From a virus: 35,849 nucleotides of DNA. Made by a program: the position numbers and the translations under genes. The notes under the pieces were generated by a model that was given only the letters and a program-made list of their open reading frames with translations, was not told where the DNA came from and made no database searches. The stretch lies in IMG/VR virus record IMGVR_UViG_3300009551_000086, positions 1-35,849 of that record; one strand, given 5' to 3'. Shown here piece by piece: positions 23,664 through 31,200 of the stretch (positions are counted from its first letter, which is position 1; each line of letters opens with the position of its first letter).

Positions 23664-23954
23664 ATGAAAAAAATCGCGTCATTTCTTACATCGTTTTTGC
23701 TGGTAGCTCTCATTATGTTTATTCCTTTTATTTCTTTCGCTCAGGATAGCACCGCTACCGGGGGCGTTTCTGCCGGGTTGGGGCTGCCCTCATGGTTCAG
23801 CATCGCTGCCGGTATTGTACTCGGTTTGTATGAACTCGTTATCCGGTACGTTCCGACTTCAAAAAACTGGTCAATCCTCGGGTGGGTTATAAAGATCATT
23901 CAAATGATCGTACCTAATAACAACTCGCAAACACCTTCACAACCTCACAGTTAA
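23664..23954 (+). CDS. Putative holin-like membrane protein
   Basis: A 96-residue protein with an N-terminal hydrophobic leader (residues 4-25, ending SFAQ, again of Q-rule type) and a second hydrophobic segment (about residues 42-62, WFSIAAGIVLGLYELVI), followed by a third weaker one (WVIKIIQMIV) and a polar tail. Small size, two or three hydrophobic segments and a place just upstream of the spanin and endolysin suggest a holin. If the leader is cleaved only one or two TM segments remain. It shares the last base of its stop with the next ATG at 23954 (TTAATG), as in compact lysis cassettes. Confidence 0.5.
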   Translation: MKKIASFLTSFLLVALIMFIPFISFAQDSTATGGVSAGLGLPSWFSIAAGIVLGLYELVIRYVPTSKNWSILGWVIKIIQMIVPNNNSQTPSQPHS

Positions 23955-24556
23955 TGAAGAACATTTTCATCCGCGCGGCATTGGCATTGCTGATAGCCGC
24001 GCTTTTTTCTTGTAACCCATACAAGAAAATACAACAAAACGACGCGCAAACCGATGCCTTACGCGCAAAATGGGTGAACGACTGGGTTAAGCTTCACCCA
24101 TGCCCGCCCGGTCCTGAAGTTAACCTCGATAGTGTGTGCGTCATGATTTGGAGCGGAATGTCTGAAATGCACAAGCATAACGATTCTGTAAACGATGAAC
24201 AAAGCGTCGGATTAGAAAATTCGATTATTTCTTGGTTCAGAGAATATAGCAAGCTCGAAAAAAAATATGATAGCCTTGTCAAGCTTGGAAAAGTCGTTTA
24301 TATTCCACAATCACCACAATACATACTAAAGCCAGTAGAAGACCTCCGACGAATTCAATTGCTTTCTGACAGCGTCGATGCACTTAACATTCGCGTCGCT
24401 CATTTTCAGGCCGTTTCAAGCACACAAAACAACGATTGCGCAACGCAGGTTAAAGCAGCTAATAAAGAAAAAACAAAGTGGATTTGGTTATTCATCGCAT
24501 CATGCGTTGTAATAGTGGGGGGCGCTGGTCTGGCGTTGTACAAAAAATTCTATTAA
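23954..24556 (+). CDS. Probable unimolecular spanin (lipoprotein with C-terminal TM)
   Basis: A 200-residue protein with a lipoprotein signal peptide (residues 1-20; lipobox LFSC, Cys20) and a C-terminal transmembrane helix (residues 175-195, WIWLFIASCVVIVGGAGLAL, followed by basic YKKFY). A long soluble middle region contains helical parts with Lys/Asp content. This is the plan of a unimolecular spanin (such as phage T1 gp11), in which the lipidated N-terminus sits in the outer membrane and the C-terminus in the inner membrane, so that one protein fuses the two membranes in the last step of lysis. It starts on the stop of the holin-like gene, and the endolysin follows 21 bases later. This context strengthens the call. 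Confidence 0.72.
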   Translation: MKNIFIRAALALLIAALFSCNPYKKIQQNDAQTDALRAKWVNDWVKLHPCPPGPEVNLDSVCVMIWSGMSEMHKHNDSVNDEQSVGLENSIISWFREYSKLEKKYDSLVKLGKVVYIPQSPQYILKPVEDLRRIQLLSDSVDALNIRVAHFQAVSSTQNNDCATQVKAANKEKTKWIWLFIASCVVIVGGAGLALYKKFY

Positions 24557-24577
24557 ACAACTCTAAAAAACACAACC

Positions 24578-25147
24578 ATGGCAGATTTTAAAACAGCGTT
24601 CGCCGCTACCATGAACATAGAAGGCGGCTACGAAAACGACAAAGACGATTCAGGCGGCGAAACCTATGCCGGTATTAGCCGCAATAACTGGCCGAATTGG
24701 GCGGGATGGTCCGCTGTTGATCATATGAAGCAAACGCCAAACTTCCCCGGAAACCTTGATCAGTCAACCATTATAAGGCAACTAGTCGAAAGCTTCTATA
24801 AAACAAATTTTTGGGATGTCTTGGATCTTGACAGCGTTACAGGCCAACCTATTGCAAACGAACTGTTCGACCTTTCGGTAAACTGTGGCGTTCAAACCGC
24901 TGGTAAGTTTGCGCAACGTGCTGCAAACGCCCTTAATGACGACGGAAAAAAATGGGGAGATATAGCCGTTGACGGGGTAGTCGGCCTTGCGACCATTCGG
25001 GCAATAAACACTGCAAATCAATCTGACCTTCTGAAATGCATTATAGCCTTGCAAGGCGCTGCATATATTCTTATCTGCGAGAAAAATAATAAACAGGAAA
25101 AGTTTATGGCCGGATGGATCCGGCGGGCTTTTAAACAACTGGCATAA
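24578..25147 (+). CDS. Endolysin, glycoside hydrolase family 108
   Basis: A 189-residue peptidoglycan hydrolase. The N-terminal motif NIEGGYENDKDDSGGETYAG fits the GH108 pattern 'EGGY-x-(N/D)-x-x-x-D-x-GG-x-T-x-x-GI'; Glu in EGGY (about residue 15) is the catalytic acid. The middle part has FYKTNFWDVLDLD, and residues around 105 carry the conserved LFDLSVNCGVQTAGKFAQRA segment. The C-terminal part is the predicted peptidoglycan-binding domain 3 type (DGVVGLATIRAINTA, then the final KFMAGWIRRAFK). It lacks a signal peptide, so it needs the holin to reach the wall. It ends the late transcript; a hairpin terminator follows 34 bases later. Confidence 0.88.
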   Translation: MADFKTAFAATMNIEGGYENDKDDSGGETYAGISRNNWPNWAGWSAVDHMKQTPNFPGNLDQSTIIRQLVESFYKTNFWDVLDLDSVTGQPIANELFDLSVNCGVQTAGKFAQRAANALNDDGKKWGDIAVDGVVGLATIRAINTANQSDLLKCIIALQGAAYILICEKNNKQEKFMAGWIRRAFKQLA

Positions 25148-25181
25148 GCGGGGGTTGTTTTCACATGGTTGTTTTTAAGAG

Positions 25182-25211
25182 AAACCGGACGTTTTTACGT
25201 TCGGTTTTTTT
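25182..25211 (+). terminator. Rho-independent terminator after the endolysin
   Basis: AAACCGGACG pairs with CGTTCGGTTT around a short loop (TTTTTA region); one pair is a G-T wobble. A T run follows directly (25205-25211). It lies 34 bases after the endolysin stop and separates the late operon from the following operon. Confidence 0.75.
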
Positions 25212-25244
25212 AATCCAACATTCAAAATATAATCGGTTGATTAT

Positions 25245-25275
25245 TTTGCAGGGCCGCGCGGGGTCAGTATTTTGC
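25245..25275 (+). promoter_or_regulatory. Probable Bacteroidetes-type promoter for the DNA-metabolism/modification operon
   Basis: TTTG at 25245-25248 and TATTTTG at 25268-25274 are separated by 19 bases, matching the Bacteroidota primary sigma factor layout (TTTG, 19-20 bases, TANNTTTG) except for one missing base in the -7 box. The first codon of the next gene is at 25293, so transcription would begin near 25280 and leave a very short leader. It lies just after a terminator, where a promoter is needed. The spacer is unusually GC-rich (GGGCCGCGCGGGG). Confidence 0.5.
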
Positions 25276-25292
25276 AGTCATAAAATTACAAC

Positions 25293-25568
25293 ATGCCAAC
25301 TTTCTCTTTTAAACTTGGGCGTGAATTTCTCCCAGAAATGCCCATCGAAGAAAATCAACGCTGTGATGTAGAGTATTCAGTAAGAAAAGTAAACTCTTTC
25401 GTTTCGGCTTTCAGAATCGAAAAAATTACCTTCACTGTTCAGCAACTGAACCACATCGCTCCGAGTTCAGAACTCTATACAAAAATGATCGATGCCGCAA
25501 AGGCTCATGAGAAATCGCTGAGCGAAACAGAATCTCAATTCTGGAAGGCCGAAGCAGAAATGAATTAA
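25293..25568 (+). CDS. Small protein of unknown function, first gene of second operon
   Basis: A 91-residue protein. The N-terminal half is strand-like (PTFSFKLGREFLPEMP and the following charged strand), the C-terminal half helical (SELYTKMIDAAKAHEKSLSE). No known domain is recognised. The ATG at 25293 lies 18 bases after the probable -7 box and is followed by an in-frame gene with no obvious signal sequence. It is 35 bases before the Sak4-like ATPase. It may be an early regulator or a recombination accessory protein; neither can be shown. Confidence 0.55.
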   Translation: MPTFSFKLGREFLPEMPIEENQRCDVEYSVRKVNSFVSAFRIEKITFTVQQLNHIAPSSELYTKMIDAAKAHEKSLSETESQFWKAEAEMN

Positions 25569-25603
25569 CCTAATTTTAAAGCAAACATCTCAATTTAAAC
25601 CTA

Positions 25604-26458
25604 ATGGCAATACAAATGAACCGCGCTCAACGCAAGCGCGTAAAGATGAAGCTGTCGATATCAGCTCCTACCGGTTTTGGAAAAACATATAGCGCACTTT
25701 TGTTAGCGTTTGGGTTGACTAATGATTGGACGAAGATTTGTGTTATTGATACAGAAAACGGATCTGCATCTTTGTATGAGCATTTGGGGCCTTACTACGT
25801 TATTGAATTGGATAAAAACTCTCCAACTCTTGTTGAAGACTGGTGTGAGGCGGTATCCTTTTGCAAGGCAAATGGAATCGAAGTTTGTATAACAGATAGC
25901 ATGTACCACCTTTGGCAAGGTGTTCTTAGCTACGTTGATAGCCTTGGCGGCGGCTTTACCAACTGGAAAAAAGGTTCTCCAGTTTGGAATAAAATCGTTG
26001 ACCAAACTATTCTCGGGGTTGATATGCATTTTATTTGCACGATCAGAAAAAAACAAGGTTACGAAATCGAAAAAGACGAAAAAGGTAAAAATGTTCCAAA
26101 AAAAATCGGGATGGAAGATCAGGTCCGTGACGGGTTTGACTATGAAATGACAGTCGCTTTCGATATTATAAATGACAAGCATATGGTTAAGGTTAATAAA
26201 GACCGAACCGAAATGTTTGTCGGAAAGCAGGAATTTGTAATTACATCAAAAACCGGAAAGATGATCTTGGATTGGTGCGAAAAGGGAATAACGCCTGAGC
26301 CTGAAAAACCACCAAAGAAAGCAATAAGCGACAAAGCGCTTAATGGAGGTATTGAACGGTGGAAGAAAGGGGAAAAGGAAATTTTCGCCAAGTTGAGAGA
26401 AAGCTACACCCTTACTGATTCTCAGGAACAAACACTGAAAGACGTCGAAAACGCATAA
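25604..26458 (+). CDS. Sak4-like/AAA_24 ATPase (phage recombination)
   Basis: A 284-residue RecA-like P-loop ATPase. Walker A is APTGFGKT (residues 21-28). A conserved CVIDTENGSASLY strand follows (residues 45-57), and a Walker B-like VCITDSMYHLW lies near residue 95. The order and the 'D-T-E-x-G-S' element are typical of the phage nucleotide-binding AAA_24 family, which includes the Sak4 single-strand annealing or RecA-like recombinases of many phages. The C-terminal 60 residues are charged and helical. It probably helps recombination-dependent replication with the Rad50-like ATPase two genes later. Assignment by motif; a role in recombination is inference. Confidence 0.72.
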   Translation: MAIQMNRAQRKRVKMKLSISAPTGFGKTYSALLLAFGLTNDWTKICVIDTENGSASLYEHLGPYYVIELDKNSPTLVEDWCEAVSFCKANGIEVCITDSMYHLWQGVLSYVDSLGGGFTNWKKGSPVWNKIVDQTILGVDMHFICTIRKKQGYEIEKDEKGKNVPKKIGMEDQVRDGFDYEMTVAFDIINDKHMVKVNKDRTEMFVGKQEFVITSKTGKMILDWCEKGITPEPEKPPKKAISDKALNGGIERWKKGEKEIFAKLRESYTLTDSQEQTLKDVENA

Positions 26459-26472
26459 AAAAAACCGAATCG

Positions 26473-27417
26473 ATGAAAAAGAAAACAATAAACTCTGTTA
26501 TTTGCAAAAAGTTTGACAGCTTTTTGAAGTCAATAACTGACGAAGATGTTCGAAACCTTATTGAAGCCAATACCGTTATAACTGGCGGATGCATCGCTTC
26601 CATGCTATTGAAAGAAAAGGTTAACGACTACGACCTTTATTTCACCAATAAAAAAACCGTACTCGCCGTCGCAAATTATTTCGTCGCTCAGTTTAACGAA
26701 TTGAATAATACGTCTCATGAAGTTGTTGACGGTGAAAAACTCGAAGGTTATGAAGATAGAAGCGGCGTAACCTGTAATATGACGCCTGATCGGGTTAAAA
26801 TAGTGGTTAGGTCGGCCGGGGTTGCTTCTTCGGGAGATAAGGACACATACGATTTTGGAAATGAAGAATCGGAAGAAATAGCAGATGTAGTTGAACAACT
26901 TGACGACTTTGCTGCTGAGCCGATTGACCAGTTTGAAAAGGAATACGTCCCGGTATTTCTTTCAAACAATGCGATAACTCTTTCTGGTAAAATTCAAATC
27001 GTTATTCGTTTCTATGGCGAACCGGGGGAAATTCACGATAATTACGATTTTGTTCATTGTACAAACTATTGGTCTTCTCGTGAAAGGAAGGTGGTTTTGA
27101 ACCTTCCGGCCATGGAGTCGTTGATGGCGCGTGAACTGTCATATATCGGAAGCAAATACCCGGTTTGTTCCGTGATCCGTACACGTAAATTTCTGAAACG
27201 TGGCTGGACGATCAACGCAGGCCAATACCTGAAAATGCAATTCCAGATAAGCAAATTGGATTTGTCAAATCCTTTTGTCCTCGAGGATCAGTTAACCGGA
27301 GTTGACTTTGCTTTCTTCGATGGCCTTATCCAGCGCCTAAAAGAAAAGCAATCAAAAGAACCAGACTTTAAACTGGACTATGGGTACTTGGCAACAATAA
27401 TCGACAAAATGTTTTAA
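26473..27417 (+). CDS. Nucleotidyltransferase-like phage protein
   Basis: A 314-residue protein. Its N-terminal part has the polymerase-beta-type nucleotidyltransferase signature: GG (residues 38-39) in VITGGCIASMLL and D-x-D (Asp52, Asp54) in KVNDYDLYF. Residues 180-300 contain a highly recognisable phage phrase pattern: LSYIGSKYPVCSVIRTRKFL, then RGWTINAGQYLKMQ, then DQLTGVDFAFFDGLI. This type of nucleotidyltransferase is found in many phages; the substrate is unknown and could be a tRNA, a DNA end or a small molecule. An acidic stretch around residues 128-155 is a likely insertion. It ends at 27417 in a TAATG overlap with the next gene. Confidence 0.72.
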   Translation: MKKKTINSVICKKFDSFLKSITDEDVRNLIEANTVITGGCIASMLLKEKVNDYDLYFTNKKTVLAVANYFVAQFNELNNTSHEVVDGEKLEGYEDRSGVTCNMTPDRVKIVVRSAGVASSGDKDTYDFGNEESEEIADVVEQLDDFAAEPIDQFEKEYVPVFLSNNAITLSGKIQIVIRFYGEPGEIHDNYDFVHCTNYWSSRERKVVLNLPAMESLMARELSYIGSKYPVCSVIRTRKFLKRGWTINAGQYLKMQFQISKLDLSNPFVLEDQLTGVDFAFFDGLIQRLKEKQSKEPDFKLDYGYLATIIDKMF

Positions 27418-27707
27418 TGAAAACAATCATCGCGGTCGTCTGCAAAGACGGCATAGAGTGGGAAGCATGGTTAAAGCAATCATTTTGTCGTCACTATGGA
27501 CCGTATTGTTATAGCTACAATAAAGAAAGGAGAATCCTTACTTTTATGAATGTCGAATTCAGGTGCATTACACGCGCTGATCATTGCCGGGGAATTCATT
27601 TCGATGCAGTCATTGAAGCGTGGGGGTCTTATATGAACAAAGAATATAAACAAATTATCGAAATTATTAAACAACGACTAATACCATGTCAAAAATCCAA
27701 CGCATAA
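27417..27707 (+). CDS. Conserved-looking hypothetical protein
   Basis: A 96-residue protein starting on the stop of the nucleotidyltransferase-like gene. It has four Cys scattered through its first 60 residues (including VVCKDG, SFCRHYGPYC, FRCITRADHC) and a C-terminal helix (MNKEYKQIIEIIKQRL). The beta-rich N-terminal half with an 'FMNVEFRCITRAD' strand has a resemblance to small alpha/beta proteins, but no family is recognised. It overlaps the next gene by 22 bases and is therefore co-translated with the Rad50-like ATPase. Function unknown. Confidence 0.6.
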   Translation: MKTIIAVVCKDGIEWEAWLKQSFCRHYGPYCYSYNKERRILTFMNVEFRCITRADHCRGIHFDAVIEAWGSYMNKEYKQIIEIIKQRLIPCQKSNA

Positions 27708-28936
27708 GCGTTCAAAACCTTAAATCAATCGGCAAAGCAGAAGCCACTTTCAACGGCTGCACCGCTATTGTAACCGCAGGCAACGGAAAAGGCAAAACCT
27801 CGTTTCTCCGCCAGCTTATTGATCGGATGCGAAGCATAAAAGCTGATCGTATAGTCAAGGAAAACAATACAGACGGGTTCTATGAAATGGAACTTACGAC
27901 CGGTGAAAAAATACGATGGGAATTTGAGGATAAAGGAAAGGGTTTGAAAGAAAAAATGATCTTTATTGACGGTAAGGGACAACAGAAGTTGACAAAGGAT
28001 ATGTGTGAATACTTCTTCCCGAAAGGATTTGATATCGACAAATTCTTGGAACAAACCCCGGCAGAACAGCGCAAGCAGGTGTACAAGATTTGCGGAATAA
28101 ACTTCGAGGATATTGACAAGCTTATCGCAGAAGCCGTTGAAAACAGAAAGTACCTAAACAAAAAGGTAACGGAAGATTACGCCCGGCTTGGAACTTTGGA
28201 TAAAAACCTTCCTGATCAGGAGGACAAAAGTTGGGAAACTATACAGGAAAAAATAAACCGTGCCGGAGAACTGAACGCAAAAATCGACAGCTTTGAATAT
28301 AAGTTGTCGGAAAAAAAGAACAAGCTTGCCGAAAATAAGAATTTGATTGAACAGCTAAGGGACGAAATAAAATCCCTTGAAGACCAAAACATGCAGCTTG
28401 AAACAGATATCGATAAGGGTGAAGCGGCACTGAAACTACCGCAGTGGAAAAAAGCCGTTGACTCCGATTTGACCGCTATGAAAAAAGAAGTCGAAACAAT
28501 CAAGAATAAAAACAAGCTCATTGAAAAAAACAACGAGCAACGTATTTTGTACAAAGAATACGACAAGACGGTCGAAAATAGAAATGCCGCCCATTCGGAA
28601 GTTGAACGGCTTGAAAAGGAAAAGATCGACGCGATAACAAACTGCCATACACTGCCGGAAGGGTTCGGGTTTACATCCGACGGTGTTACGTATAATGGGT
28701 ATCCTTTCGAAAAGCAAAGCCTTTCACTCTCGGCTATATATATAGCTGCTTTAAAGCTTGCTTCGCTAAGCTTGGGAGAAGTAAAGGCTATCCACTTCGA
28801 AGCTTCTGCCCTTGATAAAAAGTCCCTACATGAAATTGAAAAATGGGCTAAATCAAACGACCTTCAACTTCTGATTGAACGCCCCGATTTCGAAGGCGGC
28901 GAAATCGAATACCACATCGTAGATGAAACAAAATGA
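27686..28936 (+). CDS. Rad50/SbcC-like coiled-coil ATPase
   Basis: A 416-residue SMC/Rad50-type ATPase. Walker A is AGNGKGKTS (residues 31-39), with the preceding strand VQNLKSIGKAEATF typical of Rad50/RecF. Residues 140-310 are a coiled coil with a central break and no zinc hook (CxxC absent), so it is short compared with true Rad50. The C-terminal part holds a signature-like LSLSAIYIAALKLASLS and a degenerate Walker B (KAIHFEASALD) that lacks the classic DE pair. It may assist a nuclease or the Sak4-like ATPase in recombination or DNA processing. The unusual Walker B suggests reduced or different ATP hydrolysis. Overlaps both neighbours by a few bases. Confidence 0.75.
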   Translation: MSKIQRISVQNLKSIGKAEATFNGCTAIVTAGNGKGKTSFLRQLIDRMRSIKADRIVKENNTDGFYEMELTTGEKIRWEFEDKGKGLKEKMIFIDGKGQQKLTKDMCEYFFPKGFDIDKFLEQTPAEQRKQVYKICGINFEDIDKLIAEAVENRKYLNKKVTEDYARLGTLDKNLPDQEDKSWETIQEKINRAGELNAKIDSFEYKLSEKKNKLAENKNLIEQLRDEIKSLEDQNMQLETDIDKGEAALKLPQWKKAVDSDLTAMKKEVETIKNKNKLIEKNNEQRILYKEYDKTVENRNAAHSEVERLEKEKIDAITNCHTLPEGFGFTSDGVTYNGYPFEKQSLSLSAIYIAALKLASLSLGEVKAIHFEASALDKKSLHEIEKWAKSNDLQLLIERPDFEGGEIEYHIVDETK

Positions 28937-29357
28937 TTTTTCCGGAATTTCTATTCATGCGATTATCGCTCTTTCTCAGGAAGCGTTAAAGCAACGTGAA
29001 CTTGAATTGATCTTAGAGAAAAAAAAACCACTCCCGGAACAAGTTCCGATCCCAACAATTGAACAAGTTTTTTCAGATGTGTGCCAAGCATTTGGCCTGC
29101 CGGAAGAAAGGGTAAAATTAAAAGGTCGAAAGCATGAATTTGTATTCGCTCGTCATGTTTTTTGCTATGTCATACGAAGAATACGTCCGGATATCTCATT
29201 AAAAAACATCGGTATTTTTATTTCTGGCCGCGACCACACTACTGTAATTCACGCTTGCCAATCGATTCAGGACGGATTGGATTCAAAAGATCCGGTTTTT
29301 TGGACAGAATGGCGAGTATTTCTACACAATACAAAATTATTCAAACAGGATGCTTAG
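28923..29357 (+). CDS. Free-standing DnaA domain IV protein
   Basis: A 144-residue protein. Residues 48-130 match the DNA-binding domain IV of bacterial DnaA: FSDVCQAFGLPEERVKLKGR, then ARHVFCYVIRRIRPDISLKN, then the DnaA signature GRDHTTVIHACQSIQ. No AAA+ domain is present. Domain IV recognises DnaA boxes, so this protein could bind the phage origin or host DnaA boxes and so recruit or compete with the host initiator. The N-terminal 45 residues are a helix-rich extension. It overlaps the preceding gene by 14 bases and the folE gene by eight. Confidence 0.82.
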   Translation: MKQNDFSGISIHAIIALSQEALKQRELELILEKKKPLPEQVPIPTIEQVFSDVCQAFGLPEERVKLKGRKHEFVFARHVFCYVIRRIRPDISLKNIGIFISGRDHTTVIHACQSIQDGLDSKDPVFWTEWRVFLHNTKLFKQDA

Positions 29358-29907
29358 CAATTTAGATAAAGAAAGAATTTCAGAGTTTACCCATGAGTTA
29401 TTAAATGTAATCGATGATCCGGAGCGAGAAGGTATTATTGAAACTCCAAAACGAGTTGCAAAAATGTGGGATGAATTTCTTTCGCCAGAACCGTTTGAGT
29501 TCACTACGTTCAGAAATGAATCAAAGGGTGACGATATGATAATAGAAGCCGGAATTGACTTCTATAGCGTATGCGAACACCACCTGCTTCCTTTCTTCGG
29601 GACGGCAACAGTCGCGTATATTCCGAATGACGGTATAATAGTTGGTATTAGCAAGCTTGCCCGTTGCGTGGATTTTTACTCCAGAAGGTTGCAAAATCAG
29701 GAACGCATAACCCGTCAAATCGCAAACAGGCTTAAAGAAGAGCTTATGCCTAAAGGTGTCGCCGTTGTTTTAAAGGCCCGCCATCTGTGCCAAGAAATGC
29801 GCGGCATAAAAAAAACTGGCGCTGAAACAATAACGAGCTGTATGAAGGGGGTGTTTGAGCACGACATGAACGCCAGAAACGAATTTCTTAAACTCGCTAA
29901 AATATAA
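29350..29907 (+). CDS. folE: GTP cyclohydrolase I (FolE)
   Basis: A 185-residue enzyme converting GTP to 7,8-dihydroneopterin triphosphate, the first step of the 7-deazaguanine pathway. It shows all family landmarks: TPKRVAKMW (residues 32-40), the zinc and active-site motif YSVCEHHLLPFFG with Cys75, His77 and His78, IVGISKLAR (97-105), the RLQNQERITRQIA motif (113-125), and the second zinc Cys147 in ARHLCQEMRG. TSCMKG closes the active site region. Length is a little below the usual 190-220, missing only the N-terminal tail. It is the first gene of the deazaguanine group here; in Bacteroidota hosts a cellular copy also exists, so a phage copy points to heavy demand. Confidence 0.95.
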   Translation: MLSNLDKERISEFTHELLNVIDDPEREGIIETPKRVAKMWDEFLSPEPFEFTTFRNESKGDDMIIEAGIDFYSVCEHHLLPFFGTATVAYIPNDGIIVGISKLARCVDFYSRRLQNQERITRQIANRLKEELMPKGVAVVLKARHLCQEMRGIKKTGAETITSCMKGVFEHDMNARNEFLKLAKI

Positions 29908-29913
29908 ACAATC

Positions 29914-30174
29914 ATGACAGACAATCAATTGATGGATGGACACAAATTACGGCTTCAAATCAATCATCTCGAAGCTGTAATTACTAAAGCTCAGGGTGAC
30001 AAAATCGATTTTTTCAAAAACGTTGACGAATGTCGCATCGGGGCTCATGCACCCAATGTTGATGACATTAACCTGAATGACTTCTTGCCGGGTTACGCAT
30101 CGGTTAAACAGGCATTCATCCGGAACGTGAGAAAAAAAATCGAAGAACTTAAAAGAACATACGCGCGGATATGA
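29914..30174 (+). CDS. Hypothetical protein between folE and dpdA
   Basis: An 86-residue soluble, mostly helical protein. Residues 10-40 form a helix (RLQINHLEAVITKAQGDKI), followed by a polar loop (APNVDDINLNDFLPG) and a C-terminal helix (VKQAFIRNVRKKIEELKRT). No recognised domain. Its stop overlaps the dpdA start (ATGA), implying translational coupling to dpdA, so it could be an accessory protein of the modification system. This is positional inference only. Confidence 0.55.
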   Translation: MTDNQLMDGHKLRLQINHLEAVITKAQGDKIDFFKNVDECRIGAHAPNVDDINLNDFLPGYASVKQAFIRNVRKKIEELKRTYARI

Positions 30175-30980
30175 AATATTATGCCGCCGTCGCCAACAAA
30201 GAAGAAATAGCGGCAGTATCCGTACTGCCGCCTATTCGAATCCTTGCCTCGTATTACATTTTCAAGAAAAAAATCGAACTTATAAAAAAATGCATTAAGG
30301 ATGGAAACGAAATGTTTATCGACTCCGGTGCATTTAGTGCCGAAAACAAAGGAGCAATTATTGACATTGACGACTACTGTAAATATGTTATCGAAACGGG
30401 CGCAACCGTGTACGCCGGTCTGGATGTTATTGGTGACCCGGTTGCATCCGCTAAGAACATCGAGTATATGGAGCGTGTTTACGGCCTTCATCCGATACCT
30501 ACCTTCCACATGGGCGGGAGTTTTGATAATCTGCGAAAGCTTTTCGGCTACCCCTACATTGCGCTTGGGGGGATGGTTTTCGCCGGTGGACGTAGGGAAT
30601 ATTGTGACGAGGTTTGGTCGATAATATTACGAGAAGCGCCCGGAATAAAAGTCCACGGTTTCGGCATGACTAACTTGGATTTAATGGAGCGATATCCGTG
30701 GTACAGTGTAGACAGCAGTACATACAAAGACGGTCGTAGGTTCGGCAGGCCGAAAATGCTTTCTTCCAACATGGAAATGGTCCAAATGAAAGAAGACGAA
30801 TTCAGGCAATTGCTGATTAAAATGGGCTACAAAATAACAGACGACATGCCAAGAATGGAATATATTTTCATCTGCGATGTTATTGGTGTTTGGGCCTATA
30901 AAATCTATGGAGACCATTTGGATGTATTGAATAAATACCGTAATTTCGATCACTTAACAAGTCAAAACAAACTTTTCTAA
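30171..30980 (+). CDS. dpdA: DpdA-like DNA 7-deazaguanine transglycosylase
   Basis: A 269-residue protein of the tRNA-guanine transglycosylase superfamily, of the short phage type that exchanges guanine in DNA for a 7-deazaguanine. It has FIDSGAFSA (residues 49-57; Asp51 matches the base-recognition Asp of TGT), YAGLDVIGDP (81-90), PIPTFHMGG (108-116), IALGGMVF (130-137), and HGFGMT (162-167) leading to WYSVDSSTY (177-185), where Asp181 is the best candidate nucleophile. The C-terminal zinc motif of tRNA-modifying TGTs is absent, as expected for DpdA. It sits among folE, queD, queC and queE, which make its substrate. The family call is strong; DNA as target follows from the cluster. Confidence 0.85.
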   Translation: MKYYAAVANKEEIAAVSVLPPIRILASYYIFKKKIELIKKCIKDGNEMFIDSGAFSAENKGAIIDIDDYCKYVIETGATVYAGLDVIGDPVASAKNIEYMERVYGLHPIPTFHMGGSFDNLRKLFGYPYIALGGMVFAGGRREYCDEVWSIILREAPGIKVHGFGMTNLDLMERYPWYSVDSSTYKDGRRFGRPKMLSSNMEMVQMKEDEFRQLLIKMGYKITDDMPRMEYIFICDVIGVWAYKIYGDHLDVLNKYRNFDHLTSQNKLF

Positions 30981-31198
30981 TGAACGACTTACTCGAATCC
31001 ATTCTATTTGCGACCGGAATGGGATGCAGTGTTTCTTTCAAGGCCGAAGGAAACCAACTTAGTATCCGAACGATTAAAAAGGTCGATAACACGACTTTTA
31101 AACAATTGGATACATGCCTTCCTTTTGATGGTAAGCACGCTGAAGATGCACAAAAGGTCGCAAAGGCTGTAAGGTTTAACGTAAACAAAATAATTTAA
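30980..31198 (+). CDS. Hypothetical protein coupled to dpdA
   Basis: A 72-residue protein whose ATG shares a base with the dpdA stop (TAATG). The chain has an N-terminal helix, a central strand pair (CSVSFKAEGNQLSIRTIKK) and a C-terminal helix with DGKHAEDAQKVAKAVRF. No known family is recognised. It lies two bases before queD, so it is part of the modification cassette. It could be an accessory or regulator of DpdA or QueD; no motif supports this. Confidence 0.5.
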   Translation: MNDLLESILFATGMGCSVSFKAEGNQLSIRTIKKVDNTTFKQLDTCLPFDGKHAEDAQKVAKAVRFNVNKII

Positions 31199-31200
31199 CG

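Noticed and set aside
25165-25371. 68-codon + strand frame after the endolysin.
   Set aside because: It spans the terminator and the probable promoter and overlaps the better gene at 25293; basic, aromatic-rich sequence without a domain.
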